Part shown: piece by piece, positions 19,167 through 30,359 of the stretch
Numbering within the stretch: the stretch's first letter is position 1
Layout of the letters: each line of letters opens with the position of its first letter
Assembly: GCA_034440575.1 (NCBI GenBank)
Contig: JAOTOL010000973.1
Coordinates: 124,001-188,000, forward strand
Length of the DNA stretch: 64,000 nt
Reading direction: 5' to 3'
DNA from: Imbricaverruca yamaguchii
Taxonomy: Eukaryota; Arthropoda; Thecostraca; Neoverrucidae
Notes under the pieces: model-generated
What the model saw: only the letters and a program-made list of their open reading frames with translations
Told to the model about the DNA's origin: nothing
Database searches by the model: none
Program-made: the position numbers and the translations under genes

Positions 19167-19977
19167 TTAATTCTCCTCAACTTATCAGCCATGCACTCCC
19201 AGCTGGCTTCCCATTGCTTTAGAACGGCACTCCTAATGTATGGGAAAAAGTCCCTCGCGGGGAGAGGAAGACGTCGAGTGCGTGGACCTTAAGCGGCGCG
19301 TTTCGCTGCAGCATCCGCAGCCTCATTTCCGCTGATTCCCGATCGGCAAGTGAAACCACGCGTAGATTGTGTGGGAAGCAAGAGCGACACAGACATTAGA
19401 GACACAGAAATTGTTCGGTCGGTAGGTAAGGCGATACTCAAACGGGGCAGTCGGCGAGTGGACCGACGCGAAAACGGGGAAAACGGTGCCGTTGGAAAAC
19501 GGTGCGTATGGCCAATGCGTAAGCGGCACAGTGTCGCATCGTCTCGCCTAGTCCTACGCGAGCACGAGGACCACTAGCCGATGCTAGGTTTAATTTTCCT
19601 AAGGTTGTTTGCACCGACCGCGTCCCAAAGCACCTGCCACTCACGAAAACATAATTGTTAATGCCTGGATATACATCCTAGCAGGAATGGCCATATACCG
19701 TGTACACGGTTTCTGTGCTGCTCGCTTTGCCGCCGCGTCAGTGGCCTCATTCCCCGATATACCGACGTGGCTCGGAATCCAGCAAAACGATGGTCTTACC
19801 ATCTGCACGTAGTGACGTCAACCGTAAAACTATTTCCTGGACAATGGAGTGTAATGAATTAAAAGATCCCAGTGCCATAAGGCTACTGAGACTATCTGTT
19901 AGGATGAGGTGCAATGTTTCATCAGATACTTGTATAAAGCACAATGGTTTGTTAATGGCTACCAATTCCGATGTTGG
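19167..19977 (-). pseudogene. Non-LTR retrotransposon RNase H fragment (block R, copy 1)
   Basis: Minus-strand frames contain SELVAINKPLCFIQVSDETL and TDSLSSLMAL near 19860-19975, then SGNEAADAAAKRAAQ-type sequence and RIGHT, parts of the RNase H domain and C-terminus of Jockey/I-type ORF2 proteins. The C-terminal part is present twice head to tail: an SGNEA-type motif lies near 19740 and again near 19330. Several frameshifts break it. The same block recurs at 27945-28760 and 35363-36290. Confidence 0.75.
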
Positions 19978-19995
19978 TTGATTATTTGGGCTTAC

Positions 19996-20029
19996 GGGCG
20001 CTCCGACTGCTTCGGTCATACAGCGCCCA
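19996..20029 (-). repeat. Dispersed hairpin inside the RNase H sequence
   Basis: ACGGGCGC and CAGCGCCCATAAC form the arms around a CTTCGGTCAT-containing loop, with GGTTGATTATTTGG as the tail side. On the minus strand its tail runs directly into the retrotransposon RNase H sequence, so the hairpin unit inserted into, or recombined with, that domain. Confidence 0.65.
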
Positions 20030-20049
20030 TAACAATGTTAGACGGACAG

Positions 20050-20335
20050 CTTAGGATGATTCGTGCCAACAGTAGTACACGAACATTCAGAATACGGGCA
20101 GATATCAGTGAAACGGTGAAAGGGAAAGAGCAAGCGCAATCAAACATCAGTGAGAACAGTGAAACGGGCGTAACATCAGTGAAATAGTGAAACGGGCGTA
20201 ACATCAGTGGAACAGTGGAACAGAAGGACCTAGCGCGAGCAAACATCAGTGGAATAGTGAAACGGGAGCAACATCAGTGAAACGGTGAAATAGGAAGAGC
20301 AAGTGCAAGCGAAAATCAGTTCAAATCCCCCACCA
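20050..20335. repeat. CAGTGAAACGG interspersed repeat (block Q, copy 1)
   Basis: About ten words of the form ACATCAGTGAAACGG or CAGTGGAACAG occur at irregular 15-35 bp spacing with GAGCAAGCGCAA-like spacers. The block ends with CCCCCACCACGGATAGGTGG next to GTCGGGGG, an imperfect inverted repeat. Similar blocks lie at 28830-29105, 36390-36610 and 41320-41830. Confidence 0.75.
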
Positions 20336-20344
20336 CGGATAGGT

Positions 20345-21195
20345 GGTACCTCGTCGGGGGCTGGGAATGAAAGGATGATCACTTACCACATCAGCATGGA
20401 TTACAAGAAATACAACAACTTCCAAACCAGATTGAACAACGAGTCAATCAAGAACATGCTTGACAAAGCATTCGGTTTCAAGAGGGTCTTCAAATATGCT
20501 TATGACATCTACGAGGGATCATGGTTCTATTATGCGGGGAGGTCAGACAAGCTGAGTGGAACCGAAGATGAGATTCGATCTCTCGATCCCTCTGTGCCGT
20601 ATGCATGGATGGGCCAATCAGGTGGGAATGAAGGCCTCAGTCAGTCTTGTCAAATACGAGCACTCAATGTCTGACTGTGTCCCAGAGAATGGACGACCCA
20701 CTGCTTGCCATGGTGGCCTATGGGTACCTTGCGGCTAAAACCTGGGAAGCTACACAAGATACAGCCCCATCATAGACATGGGAACGGACAGCTGGCTGGC
20801 CTGCTCACGAAATATTTCGTCCGCAGAGTGATGAGTCAGCCTGAGTTCTTGACCATTTGGATGCCCGACATGATTTTCCGGGATGCGTTCCTCGGAGGGC
20901 AAAGGGGCTGCAGTTTCAACCGGTTCATGATGCGACAATTTCCAGATCCTCTAACCGAATCTCTAAGCTTCATAAAGACATTAGCGACGATGTTATACAA
21001 CGTTGCTTCTGTGTTATTGCCAATCCTATGATCCGAAGGATGCGGGACTTCGCTGCACTTCTGGAGAGCCCCAACGCGACAGGAATCTTGTCGTCGGCCC
21101 ACTCAGAGACAGTGGTGCGGGAAACAGAAGCTGAGCTCTTGAGACAAAACAGGGACAAGATTGAACACGAGGGTGACTCTGTCTCGATCCCGAAA
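20345..21195 (+). pseudogene. Endogenous Mononegavirales-like L (polymerase) fragment, copy 1
   Basis: A broken piece of the RNA-dependent RNA polymerase of a negative-strand RNA virus. The frame at 20303-20674 covers the start of the palm region and reaches the conserved GGNEGL motif near 20632. There a deletion removes the motif carrying the GDNQ active site and joins to a downstream part (SNTSTQCLTVSQRMDDP type). Further downstream the frame shifts repeatedly, and the copy is cut by element E1 at 21196. It cannot encode a working polymerase. The virus family is uncertain; the motif style suggests the borna/nyami/arto side of the order. Confidence 0.8.
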
Positions 21196-21219
21196 TGATT
21201 GATTGATTATTTGGGCTTT

Positions 21220-21254
21220 GGGGCGCATCAACGGCTACTGGTTATGTAGCGCCC
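21220..21254 (-). repeat. 3' hairpin of element E1
   Basis: GGGGCGC (21220-21226) and GCGCCC (21249-21254) lie in the 3' UTR, 40-75 bases after the ORF2 stop, followed on the minus strand by the AATC tail. This copy links the dispersed hairpins to a full element. By analogy with other LINE 3' ends it may be the element RNA structure that its reverse transcriptase recognises; that is inference. Confidence 0.75.
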
Positions 21255-21292
21255 ATATCTGATTTTGTCATTCTATAATTGGCGGCATGTGT

Positions 21293-24200
21293 CTATTTTT
21301 GGAAGGGATAGATTACGTCGAACTGGGCCGTTAAGATGTATCGATATATTTTTCCTGTCTGGATGCTTTCAGAATTGTTACCTAAAAGATCAGAGTATGA
21401 CAATTTGTGGAAATTGGAGCCGAAGTGATGTCTTCGATCAGCCATGAGGTTGGGACAAGAAAACAATATATGTCGAACAGTCATTGGTGAGCCACATCGG
21501 GAACAGTAAGGTCTTGCTTCCTTTCTCAAAAGGTAACCGTGCGTTGCATAAGTGTGCCCTATTCTCAGTCGTGCGAGAATTACTTCTTCTCTCCTACATT
21601 TTCTCAGTGCCGATGTCCATGGTGCCAGAATCGGTTTGATAGATCGGAGTTTGTTTAAAACCTGGGAGTTCCAGCTTTCCTGCCACTTTCTTTGGAGGAA
21701 TTCATTTACTCTTGTGTAGTAATCCCTGGCGGGGAGGGGTAGAGCTCGAGTCCTATGTGATTGCGCGGCACGCTTTGCAGCAGCGTATGCGAGCTCATTT
21801 CCCATGATGCCGGTATGACTCGGTACCCAACAGAGAACAATCCTCTTACCCGCTCTACCCAATGAAGTCAAACGTGCTATGATTTCTTGAGCGAAATGGT
21901 TAGATGGGTGAAAAGATCGAAGAGCCTCAAGACTACTCAATGAGTCTGTCACAATAAGATGTTGGGTTTCGTCTCCAACTTCAATAAAACATAGCGCCTT
22001 AATAATAGCAACCAGCTCAGCAGTGTACACAGACGCGTGCGGTGGTAACGTAAAACATCTCGTGGCTGTACGACATACAAATGCACACCCAGTTCCATCG
22101 GCCGTCTTGGAACCGTCAGTATATGTTCTGGAGTAGCAGCGATAAAATTCTAGAAGTTCCAATGCTTCTGCTCTGAAAACCTCTGGGGTGGTGTGTCCTT
22201 TCTTGGCATTCGTGAGTGAGGTATCAATTTCTGGTGAAGTGAGTTCCCATGGTGGGGTTTGTGTGTGTTTTATCCTCGCGACACCTCGTAGTGGGATTTC
22301 AGCATCTTCGAGTAGCGCACGAATTCTGACACAGAATGGGCGCAGTCGATCTCCTCTCTGCCCGCGGAACACAGACAGCATACGGTGTGAAAAGACGGAT
22401 TTATATGTGGGATGCGCTGGAAGCTGCCTTAGTTTTATTGCGTATCTTAGTCCTAGTTTCTCGCGTCTGTTTGCCAGCGATGGCTCATGGGCTTCTGCCA
22501 ATATACTTGCCGCTGGTGATGTCCGAAATGCCCCTGTGGCGATCCGCAATGCTGTATGGTGCACTGTGTCGAGCTTCCGCTTCAAGGAGCAACTAGCCCC
22601 GTCATATATAAGTGATGCGTAATCGAGTTTCGAGCGAATAAGTGATCGATATAACATTAAAAGTGTCACTCTGTCGGCTCCGTAATGAGTTCGTGAGACA
22701 CATTTCATAATGTTCATTGCTCGGAAGCATTTGTCTCGCAATGTGTTGATGTGGTTGCCGTAGGATAACCGTCTGTCCAGATTGACACCGAGGAATTTTG
22801 CCTCTGGTCGCACGGGTATTTGCTGGCCATACAACTGAACAGCCATCTCTGGACAGTGACGACGACGTCGACAAAAGTGAACAGCGACCGTTTTAGTCAT
22901 AGAAAATCGGAGGCCGTTCACTATCGTCCACCTTTCGAGGTAGGCTACAGCCATCTGCAGCTGTCTCTCCATGGATGGTGATCGCGACGCACATGACCAA
23001 ATAGCCAAATCATCGACGAAAAGTGATCTCCCAATACTTGATGAGAGTCCTTTGTCTATGTCATTGATTAAGATTGTAAACAAAGCAACACTTAGAACGC
23101 TCCCCTGTGGGACTCCGTTCTCCTGTGTAAAACGTGGAGATAGATGGTTTCCCACGCGGACTTGGAAAATACGGTCACATAGGAAGTTTTGCAAAAAAAT
23201 CCCATCGGTCCACGTATCCCATGCTTCCACACTTTTTGTAGTATTCCGTGACGCCACGCTGTATCATAGGCAGCCTCAATGTCAAAAAATATTGCTCCCA
23301 CGTGCCCATTTTGCATGAAACTGTGTTTTATTTCTGTGTCTATTCGTAAAACATGATCTATGGCGCTACGATTCTTCCGGAACCCACACTGAGAGTCTGC
23401 GAGGATGCCTTCTTTTTCCAGAAACCAGCTAAGGCGAACATTTATTATTCGTTCCATGAGCTTACATAGGCATGACGTCAACGAAATGGGGCGATAATGT
23501 AACGGGTCATGGCCAGTCTTGCCTGGCTTCACGATAGGGATTACAATGGCTTCCCGCCAAGATGGGGGGAAATGGCCGCCGAGCCATAATGAATTGAAAG
23601 AGGAAAGAAGAGAAGCAAGAGCGCAGGACGGGAGGTGCTTCAGCATGTCATTGTGGATGTCGTCCGGACCCTCCGATGTTGTCCGGAGTGACCCTATAGC
23701 AAACGTTAGCTCTGCCATGGTAAAACGACGATTGTAAGAATGATGTACTGATGTGGTGAAATCAATTGGCATCGACTGCTGTATATATTTGTGGCGTAAA
23801 AACTCTGGGTCAGCAACGCTCCCTCGACTTCGTTGCGCTAGAGCGTGGCCAATCGCATAAGCAACTTCAGCAGGATGTGTAACATCCTGGTTCGCGATTT
23901 GCAGCATTGGGAGAGGAACTGAGCAGTATGTGCCGGAAATTCTTTTCACTCTGGACCATACCTGTGACGAGGAGCTAGACCGATTTAATGTATTTACGTA
24001 GGCTCTCCATGATGTACGCTTCGCTTCCGAGATGGTACGACGTACAATCGCTCTAGCCTTACGGAACAGAACTAGGTTTGCTGTGGTACTGTTTCGATTA
24101 AATGCTTTAAATGCACGGCGTCGTGCCCGAATAGCGTCTCTACACTCCTGAGTCCACCATGGAACAGGGGTTCGACGAGGACATCCTGATGTTTTCGGGA

Positions 24201-25027
24201 TGCACCCTGCTGTTGCTTTTATGATCAACGACGTTAAGTTTTCTATTGAGTGTGGTTCTCGTTCAGTTGGAGTGGGGAATGTGCTCTCGAGTTGAGCTTC
24301 AAATGTGGTCCAGTCAGCTTTGCGCATGTTCCATCTTTTGGGTCTGGTTCCTAGTGTTGAGTTTGTTCGATATGTCAGCCAGATGGGGAAATGGTCACTA
24401 CCCATGGGGTCGTCGGATACCGACCAATCAAAATGTTGTGCGAGCTGGGGGCTACACAGACTCAAATCTATTGCCGAGGAATGACCTGATGGCAGCGTAA
24501 AGTGGGTATGAGTGCCAGTGTTTAAGATGCATAAGGATTCATCTGTTATAAATTGATGCAAGACGCGCCCTCTTGAGTTTACGTTATCACAGCCCCACAT
24601 GGTGTGGTGAGAGTTAAAATCCCCTAAAACTAAAAAGGGTGGGGGCAGTTCTAAAACTAACCGGGCTAGTTCGTTGCAGGTAAAAACAGTCCCAGGGGGC
24701 AGATAGATCGAGCATATCGTGAAAAAAAGTGCTATCTAGTTGGATTCGAGCTGCCACTGCTTGGAGGTCTGTTTTCAGCGCGACCTCAGTTGCTCCGACA
24801 CTATGGTGAAGAGCCAGTATTACTCCACCATGTGCGACAGTATCGGTCACAAAGTCTTTTCTAAAAACTGAGTACCCCTTCAAAGTACATGGGAGGTCAG
24901 GTCGAAGTTTGCTCTCTTGAAGGCATATAGCGAGAGGGCAGTACCGATTTAAAGCTAACTGGATCTCTTGGGCGCTGTTCCTAAACCCCCTGCAGTTCCA
25001 TTGTAAAAAGCCCTGGTTGGGAAACAT
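21293..25027 (-). pseudogene. E1 ORF2: endonuclease, reverse transcriptase, RNase H
   Basis: The N-terminus (FLQWNCRGFRNSAQ) starts an apurinic-type endonuclease domain. It continues after a frameshift with the catalytic SDHFPIW near 24380. The reverse transcriptase has NGVPQGSVLS (about 23110) and the FVDDLAIW active site (about 23020). The RNase H domain has YTDGSKTADGTG, ITDSLSSLEAL and WVPSHTGIMGNE. A Cys/His cluster (CSRCGSPMTVRHILFSC) lies near the C-terminus, as in I and Jockey elements. Two frameshifts, at A7 runs 24722-24728 and 23193-23199, split an otherwise complete protein of about 1,240 residues. Confidence 0.9.
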
Positions 25028-25129
25028 TTAGGGTTTGACTAGAATAGCGGGAGAGTTACACAATAAATTGGCTTCTGACGAGACAGCGGCGAAGGGGATT
25101 AAAAGTCAGTGCACTGCCCAGGCACAGGG

Positions 25130-26866
25130 TCAGTTATTGCCTGAACTCGGCCCAAGGGACTGGGTCCTCAGGCGAGAACGCGGTGATCCCTCCGCCGGTG
25201 GGGAGCCCGATAGTGGTAGGCCTCTTTTCTGGGCCCCCAACCGGGATGGAGGTGGAGGAGGGCCCATTTCGTTGCCTGGCGGGGTTGGTCCCTCCACCCG
25301 CCGACGCGGCGATGGAGTGGCTGGCCGTGGGGGTAGAGCTTTGGCAGCTTCTTGGCGGCCAGTTGTCCGGGCCCTCTCCATCTGAGCGGGACGTGCCCGC
25401 TTGGCCTCGCGGGCACGTCTTTCGGCTTCTTGGTAGTTCAAGTTCACGTCAGAGATAGGTATTGGTCGATGGGTGTTTCTGGACGGTGATGGAGGTGCGG
25501 GCGCGGATGTTGATGGAGAGCCCTGCCTCACGGAAAGGGGGTTGGCTTCAGGGAGGAAGGAGGTGGATGATAGGGATTTGGCGGGGGTGTTGGTGCGCGG
25601 AGGGGCTGGGGAGATGTTGGAGGGAGGATGGGAAGTAGAAGATGGGGGTTTCGAGGTGGGAGGAGTTGTAGATGGGAAGAGGCTGACCTTTGGTGGTGAG
25701 GCCGATGTGGATTTGCCTGGACGCCCCTTCCTCCGCACCTCCTGCCAGTTTCCATCGCGCTCAAGGGGGACTGTGGGCGTGTGATCTGCGGGTAATCCAT
25801 CCACGGGTTCCGTGGCTTGTGCTGCATTTCCCACTATCGCGGCTTCTTTGGCTGCCATTGGGGATAACGGGGGCCAGGCGACCCCGAAGGAACGTAGCAG
25901 AGCTATGAGCTGACCAATCAGCACCGCAGCACTGCAGTGTTCATGCTGCTGCGGGCGAGCTGGGGCCCCACTCATCGCTGGTAGTGTTGCTGCCTTGGCA
26001 GCGTAAGAAATTACTGGATGTGTACTTGTATACATATCACGGGCTTCGCGGAACGAAATGTTGTGGGTAAATTTCAGTGACATAATCTCCTTTTCTTTAA
26101 GGTAAGCAGGGCAGGTACGGTCATATGAAGTGTGCGGAGCTTGCTCACTTCCACAATTCACACACCAGTGCGCATGGGCATCACAGTTGTCTGCGCTGTG
26201 GGTCGTAGCAGCGCAGTTTGCGCAAGCGGGCCGATTACGGCATGCCGGCTTGGTATGTCCAAAACGTTGACATTGGAAGCATCGCATGGGATTCGGGATA
26301 TACCTGCGAACCTTCACACGAGTATATCCGACAAGAACTGTGGCTGGAAGGTCAACTGTATTAAATGTCAAAATTATGTTGTTGGTTTGTTGCATCTCCG
26401 TTCCTTTTCTCGTATTGATACGACGAGCCTCAGTCACCCCCACTTCCGATAGGCCGTCCACTATTTCCGCATCAGAAACGTTTCTTAGGTCGTAGCAGTT
26501 GATAATTCCCTTTGAAGAGTTTTTCGTCTTGTGTGGTTCAGTGAAAATTGGAATAGTTACCTCACGTCTGTCACTACCCTCCCGCATGCTGTATGTGAAT
26601 AGTTTGGCTGCTAGCGCATATTTCGCATCCTCTCTCTTCGAAAACTCCACTTCCAGCCCTCCGTCACGCAAAGTGTGGCATCTGATGACAAGCCCGAATT
26701 TGTCACATCCGTATCGTCGCTGAAACGGTGATAGCGAGGCCAGCTGTTTGGCACCTTCACATGCTCGGAAAATGAGTATACGGGGACCTGCCTCGTTCAC
26801 AGCGGATCGGTCTGTCTGGCTCCTGCGAGAAGAGCCAGGAGTTGTGTTTTTGTTTTGAGTTGCCAT
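25130..26866 (-). CDS. E1 ORF1: nucleic-acid-binding Gag-like protein
   Basis: An uninterrupted frame of about 578 residues from ATG at 26866 (MATQNKNTT). A central block holds three Cys-rich zinc knuckles: CFQCQRFGHTKPAC, CANCAATTHSADNC and CVNCGSEQAPHTSYDRTC, spanning about 26290-26095. This is the usual ORF1 form of Jockey/I elements, which package element RNA. A Pro/Ser-rich C-terminal third follows. The stop is about 100 bases before the ORF2 start. Confidence 0.85.
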   Translation of the reverse strand: MATQNKNTTPGSSRRSQTDRSAVNEAGPRILIFRACEGAKQLASLSPFQRRYGCDKFGLVIRCHTLRDGGLEVEFSKREDAKYALAAKLFTYSMREGSDRREVTIPIFTEPHKTKNSSKGIINCYDLRNVSDAEIVDGLSEVGVTEARRINTRKGTEMQQTNNIILTFNTVDLPATVLVGYTRVKVRRYIPNPMRCFQCQRFGHTKPACRNRPACANCAATTHSADNCDAHAHWCVNCGSEQAPHTSYDRTCPAYLKEKEIMSLKFTHNISFREARDMYTSTHPVISYAAKAATLPAMSGAPARPQQHEHCSAAVLIGQLIALLRSFGVAWPPLSPMAAKEAAIVGNAAQATEPVDGLPADHTPTVPLERDGNWQEVRRKGRPGKSTSASPPKVSLFPSTTPPTSKPPSSTSHPPSNISPAPPRTNTPAKSLSSTSFLPEANPLSVRQGSPSTSAPAPPSPSRNTHRPIPISDVNLNYQEAERRAREAKRARPAQMERARTTGRQEAAKALPPRPATPSPRRRVEGPTPPGNEMGPPPPPSRLGAQKRGLPLSGSPPAEGSPRSRLRTQSLGPSSGNN

Positions 26867-27468
26867 ATAGTGCGGTTGGTTTCGGCTCTTCAGGCACCCC
26901 ACCTCACGGGGCCCTACTGAGGGGACGCCTGCTTCCCGCGGACGGGAGGTCGCCAGGCGCCCAAAGAGCTATACGGGGCGGGGGCGCCTTCGCCCGGCCG
27001 GGAGAGAGTAACTCACCACCCCAACCGGGATCCAGCGCCGCCCACCCCTTGACCCCAGCCGGCCGGTCCGGCAAGCACCAGGCCGAGACCTAGGCCCCCA
27101 GACCGAGGCGACCAGTCGCTTGACCCGTGTGAGGCCCCACGGGCCCGCCCGCCCCTCCGGGATATCGGGACCAAAGAAGTGTGTTGGTCACCCGTCACAA
27201 CTAGCACCGTGCGACGGGGGACCTCAACCTCCAGGACTCCGTCAACCCCGGGGGGCGGGCCGAGGGGGCGCGGCTACCCCGATAAAACTGGCTGGTGGGC
27301 AGGGCCGGGGAAGTTGCCCTGCCTGCTCATAGTAGGGATAGTTGGTGTTGCAGGGCCAGGTGAAGGACATGGATGTTGGGATGATATGGGTATTGGAATG
27401 GGAGCGTATGGACGGAAGGAAGAGGGGTGGCTGTGGTGACCCGAGGGAGCGCCATTTCCCTAGCCAGC

Positions 27469-27944
27469 GACCAGTGTTCCACTCAGATGGGACTTCAGCT
27501 AAAGCCGGAAGAAACATGGACGTCCAACGATGTGTTTCTGTACGGGAAGGTCCCCATAATACGCCACAGAATGGAGGGGCTCTTCCTCAAGGGGCTCTCC
27601 AGGGTATCCGTGTGCATGAATGACGAGCTGCCGACTCTGCCCTCAGTCTTGTCAAATACGAGCACCCAATGTCTGACTGTGTTACAGAGAATGGACGATC
27701 CACTGTTTGCCATGGTGGCCTATGGGTACCTTGCGGCTAAGACCTAGGGAAGCTACACAAGATACAGCCCCATCATAGAGATGGGATCGGACAGCTGACT
27801 GGCCTCCTCAAGAAAACTTCCGTCCCCAGAGTGATGAGTCAGCCTGAGTTCTTGACCATTTGGACGCTCGATACGATTTTCCGGGATGCGTTCCTCGGAG
27901 GGCAAGGAGGCTGCAGTTTGAACCGGTTCATTATCGGTGCTTAA
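27469..27944 (+). pseudogene. Endogenous Mononegavirales-like L fragment, copy 2 (partial)
   Basis: It begins abruptly at the 5' edge of E1 with the polymerase stretch DQCSTQMGLQL and continues through the EETWTSNDVFLYGKV region. It then has a stop after YGYLAAKT (27746) and is cut at 27944, where RNase H block R copy 2 begins. It may be the displaced right half of copy 1, or a separate copy. Confidence 0.75.
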
Positions 27945-28760
27945 TTCTCCTCAACTTATCAGTCATGCACTCCCAGCTGGCTTCCTATTCCTTTAGAACG
28001 GCACTCCTAATGTATGGGAAAAAGTCCCTCGCGGGGAGAGGAAGACGTCGAGTGCGTGGACCTTGAGCGGCGCGTTTCGCTGCAGCATCCGCAGCCTCAT
28101 TTCCGCTGATTCCCGATCGGCAAGTGAAACCACGCGTAGATTGTGTGGGAAGCAAGAGCGAGACAGACATTAGAGACACAGAAATTGTTCGGTCGGTAGG
28201 TAAGGCGATACTCAAACGGGGCAGTCGGCGAGTGGACCGACGCGAAAACGGTGCCGTCGGAAAACGGTGCGTATGGCCAATGCGTAAGCGGCACAGTGTC
28301 ACCTCATCTCGCCTAGTCCTACGCGAGCACGAGGACCACTGCCCGATGCTAGGCTTAATTGTCCTCAGCTTGTTTGCACCGACCGCGTCCCAAAGCACCT
28401 GCCACTCACGAAAAACATAATTGTTAATGACTGGATATATATCTCTAGCAGGAATGGCCATATACCGTGTACACGGTTTCTGTGCTGCTCGCTTTGCCGC
28501 CGCGTCAGCGGCCTCATTCCCCGATATACCGACGTGGCTCGGAATCCAGCAAAACGATGGTCTTACCATCTGCACGTAGTGACGTCAACCGTAAAACTAT
28601 TTCCTGGACAATGGAGTGTGATGAATTAAAAGATCCCAGTGCCATAAGGCTACTGAGACTATCTGTTGGGATGAGGTGCAATGTTTCATCAGATACTTGT
28701 ATAAAGCACAATGCTTTGTTAATGGCTACCAATTCCGATGTTGGTTGATTATTTGGGCTT
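27945..28760 (-). pseudogene. RNase H fragment (block R, copy 2)
   Basis: Nearly identical to the block at 19167-19977. Here a 196-codon frame (28575-27985) runs through FCWIPSHVGISGNEAADAAA, then RRDEVTLCRLRIGHT, then a second GISGNEAADAAAKRAAQ. This shows the tandem duplication of the C-terminal part most clearly. Confidence 0.8.
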
Positions 28761-28796
28761 AGGGGCGCTTCGACTGCTTCGGTCATACAGCGCCCA
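28761..28796 (-). repeat. Dispersed hairpin (with block R copy 2)
   Basis: AGGGGCGCTTCGACTGC and CAGCGCCCATAAC, with GGTTGATTATTTGG as the tail side; same position relative to block R as at 19996 and 36299. Confidence 0.65.
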
Positions 28797-28829
28797 TAAC
28801 AATGTTAGATTGACAGCTTAGGATGATTC

Positions 28830-29105
28830 GTGCCAACAGTAGTACACGAACATTCAGAATACGGCAGATATCAGTGAAACGGTGAAAGGAAAAGAGCAAG
28901 CGCAATCAAACATCAGTGAGAACAGTGAAACGGGCGTAACATCAGTGAAATAGTGAAACGGGCGTAACATCAGTGGAACAGTGGAACAGAAGGACCTAGC
29001 GCGAGCAAACATCAGTGGAACAGTGAAACGGGAGCAACATCAGTGAAACGGTGAAATAGGAAGAGCAAGTGCAAGCGAAAATCAGTTCCAATCCCCCACC
29101 ACGGA
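28830..29105. repeat. CAGTGAAACGG repeat (block Q, copy 2)
   Basis: Same word pattern and same terminal CCCCCACCACGGATAGGTGG inverted repeat as copy 1 at 20050-20335, with few differences. Confidence 0.75.
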
Positions 29106-29119
29106 TAGGTGGTACCTCG

Positions 29120-30254
29120 TCGGGGGGCTGGGAATGAAAGGATGATCACTTACCACATCAGCATGGATTATAAGAAAAACAACAACTTCCAAACCAGATT
29201 GAACAACGAGTCCATCAAGAACATGCTTGACAAAGCATTCGGCTTCAAGAGGGTCTTCAAATATGCTTATGACATCTACGAGGGATCATGGTTCTATTAT
29301 GCGGGGAGGCCAGACAAGCTGAGTGGAACCGAAGATGAGATTCGATCTCTCGATCCCTCCGTGCCGTATGCATGGATGGGCCAATCAGGTGGGAATGAAG
29401 GCCTCAGTCAGTCTTGTCAAATACGAGCACTCAATATCTGACTGTGTCCCAGAGAATGGACGACCCACTGCTTGCCATGGTGGCCTATGGGTACCTTGCG
29501 GCTGAAACCTGGGGAAGCTACACAAGATACAGCCCCATCATAGACATGGGAACGGACAGCTGGCTGGCCTGCTCACGAAATATTTCGTCCGCAGAGTGAT
29601 GAGTCAGCCTGAGTTCTTGACCACTTGGATGCTCGATATGATTTTCCGGGATGCGTTCCTCGGAGGGCAAAGAGGCTGCAGTTTCAACCGGTTCATGATG
29701 CGACAATTTCCAGATCCTCTAACCGAATCTCTAAGCTTCTAAGCGACGATGTTATACAACGTTGCTTCTGTGTTATTGCCAATCCTATGATCCGAAGGAT
29801 GCGGGACCTCGCTGCACTTCTGGAGAGCCCCAACGCGACAGGAATCTCGTCGTCGGCCCACTCAGAGACAGTGGTCCGGGAAACAGAAGCTGAGCTCTTG
29901 AGACAAAACAGGGACAAGATTGAACACGAGGGGTTCAGACTCTGCCTCGATCCCGAAATGATGGACCAGAGCGACCTCCTTAGGTTCGTTGCCTCCTTGG
30001 GGCCCTTCTTTCCACGATTTATCAGCGAGATAGGGAATGCATCTCCCCAGAGACTGCTGCAGAAAACCCTCAAGGTCTCAAACTGTCGCACCCTGAAGGG
30101 ATTGACTTTGGACCAGGCTGCCACAGGACTGATCGAGAAGATCAACGCAACCGAGGCCTCCTGTATGCCCTTCCAGATGGATCACATGGGAAGGGACCCA
30201 GTAGACGTGGAGTGCAGTGCCACCCTAGCTGACTGTCCGGTTCGAATCATGGGT
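29120..30254 (+). pseudogene. Endogenous Mononegavirales-like L fragment, copy 3
   Basis: It carries the same internal deletion as copy 1: GGNEGLSQ (29385-29408) is joined directly to SCQIRAL, losing the GDNQ region. It extends further at the 3' side. The frame at 29625-30275 includes ANPMIRRMRDL and FFPRFISEIGNASPQRLL, the post-palm block found in L proteins of this order. Frameshifts separate the pieces. The frame then runs into the hairpin at 30274. Confidence 0.8.
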
Positions 30255-30273
30255 TGGTGGTGGATTGGAGTTT

Positions 30274-30310
30274 AGGGGCGCGTCGACATCAAGGGTCATT
30301 TTGCGCCCAT
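30274..30310 (-). repeat. Dispersed hairpin following L copy 3
   Basis: GGGGCGCGTCGACATCAAGG and TTTTGCGCCCATA. The same variant follows L copies 4, 6 and 7 (33138, 38187, 40990). Confidence 0.65.
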
Positions 30311-30359
30311 ATCTAAATTTTAATCAATCTACGGTGCTGCTATCATATCTTGCTATCTA

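Larger units (their letters stand above)
21196..27468 (-). mobile_element. Near full-length Jockey/I-type non-LTR retrotransposon (E1)
   Basis: The element has a 5' UTR (about 26870-27468), ORF1 (26866-25130), ORF2 (25027-21293), a short 3' UTR with the GGGGCGC...GCGCCC hairpin (21220-21254), and an (AATC)n tail at 21196-21210. The 5' end is fixed by comparison with E2: both share GTGACCCGAGGGAGCGCC through TAGCCAGC and then diverge. The flanks are two different parts of the L fragments with no target-site duplication, so the insertion was followed by rearrangement or a deletion. Two frameshifts in ORF2 make it inactive as read. Confidence 0.88.
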
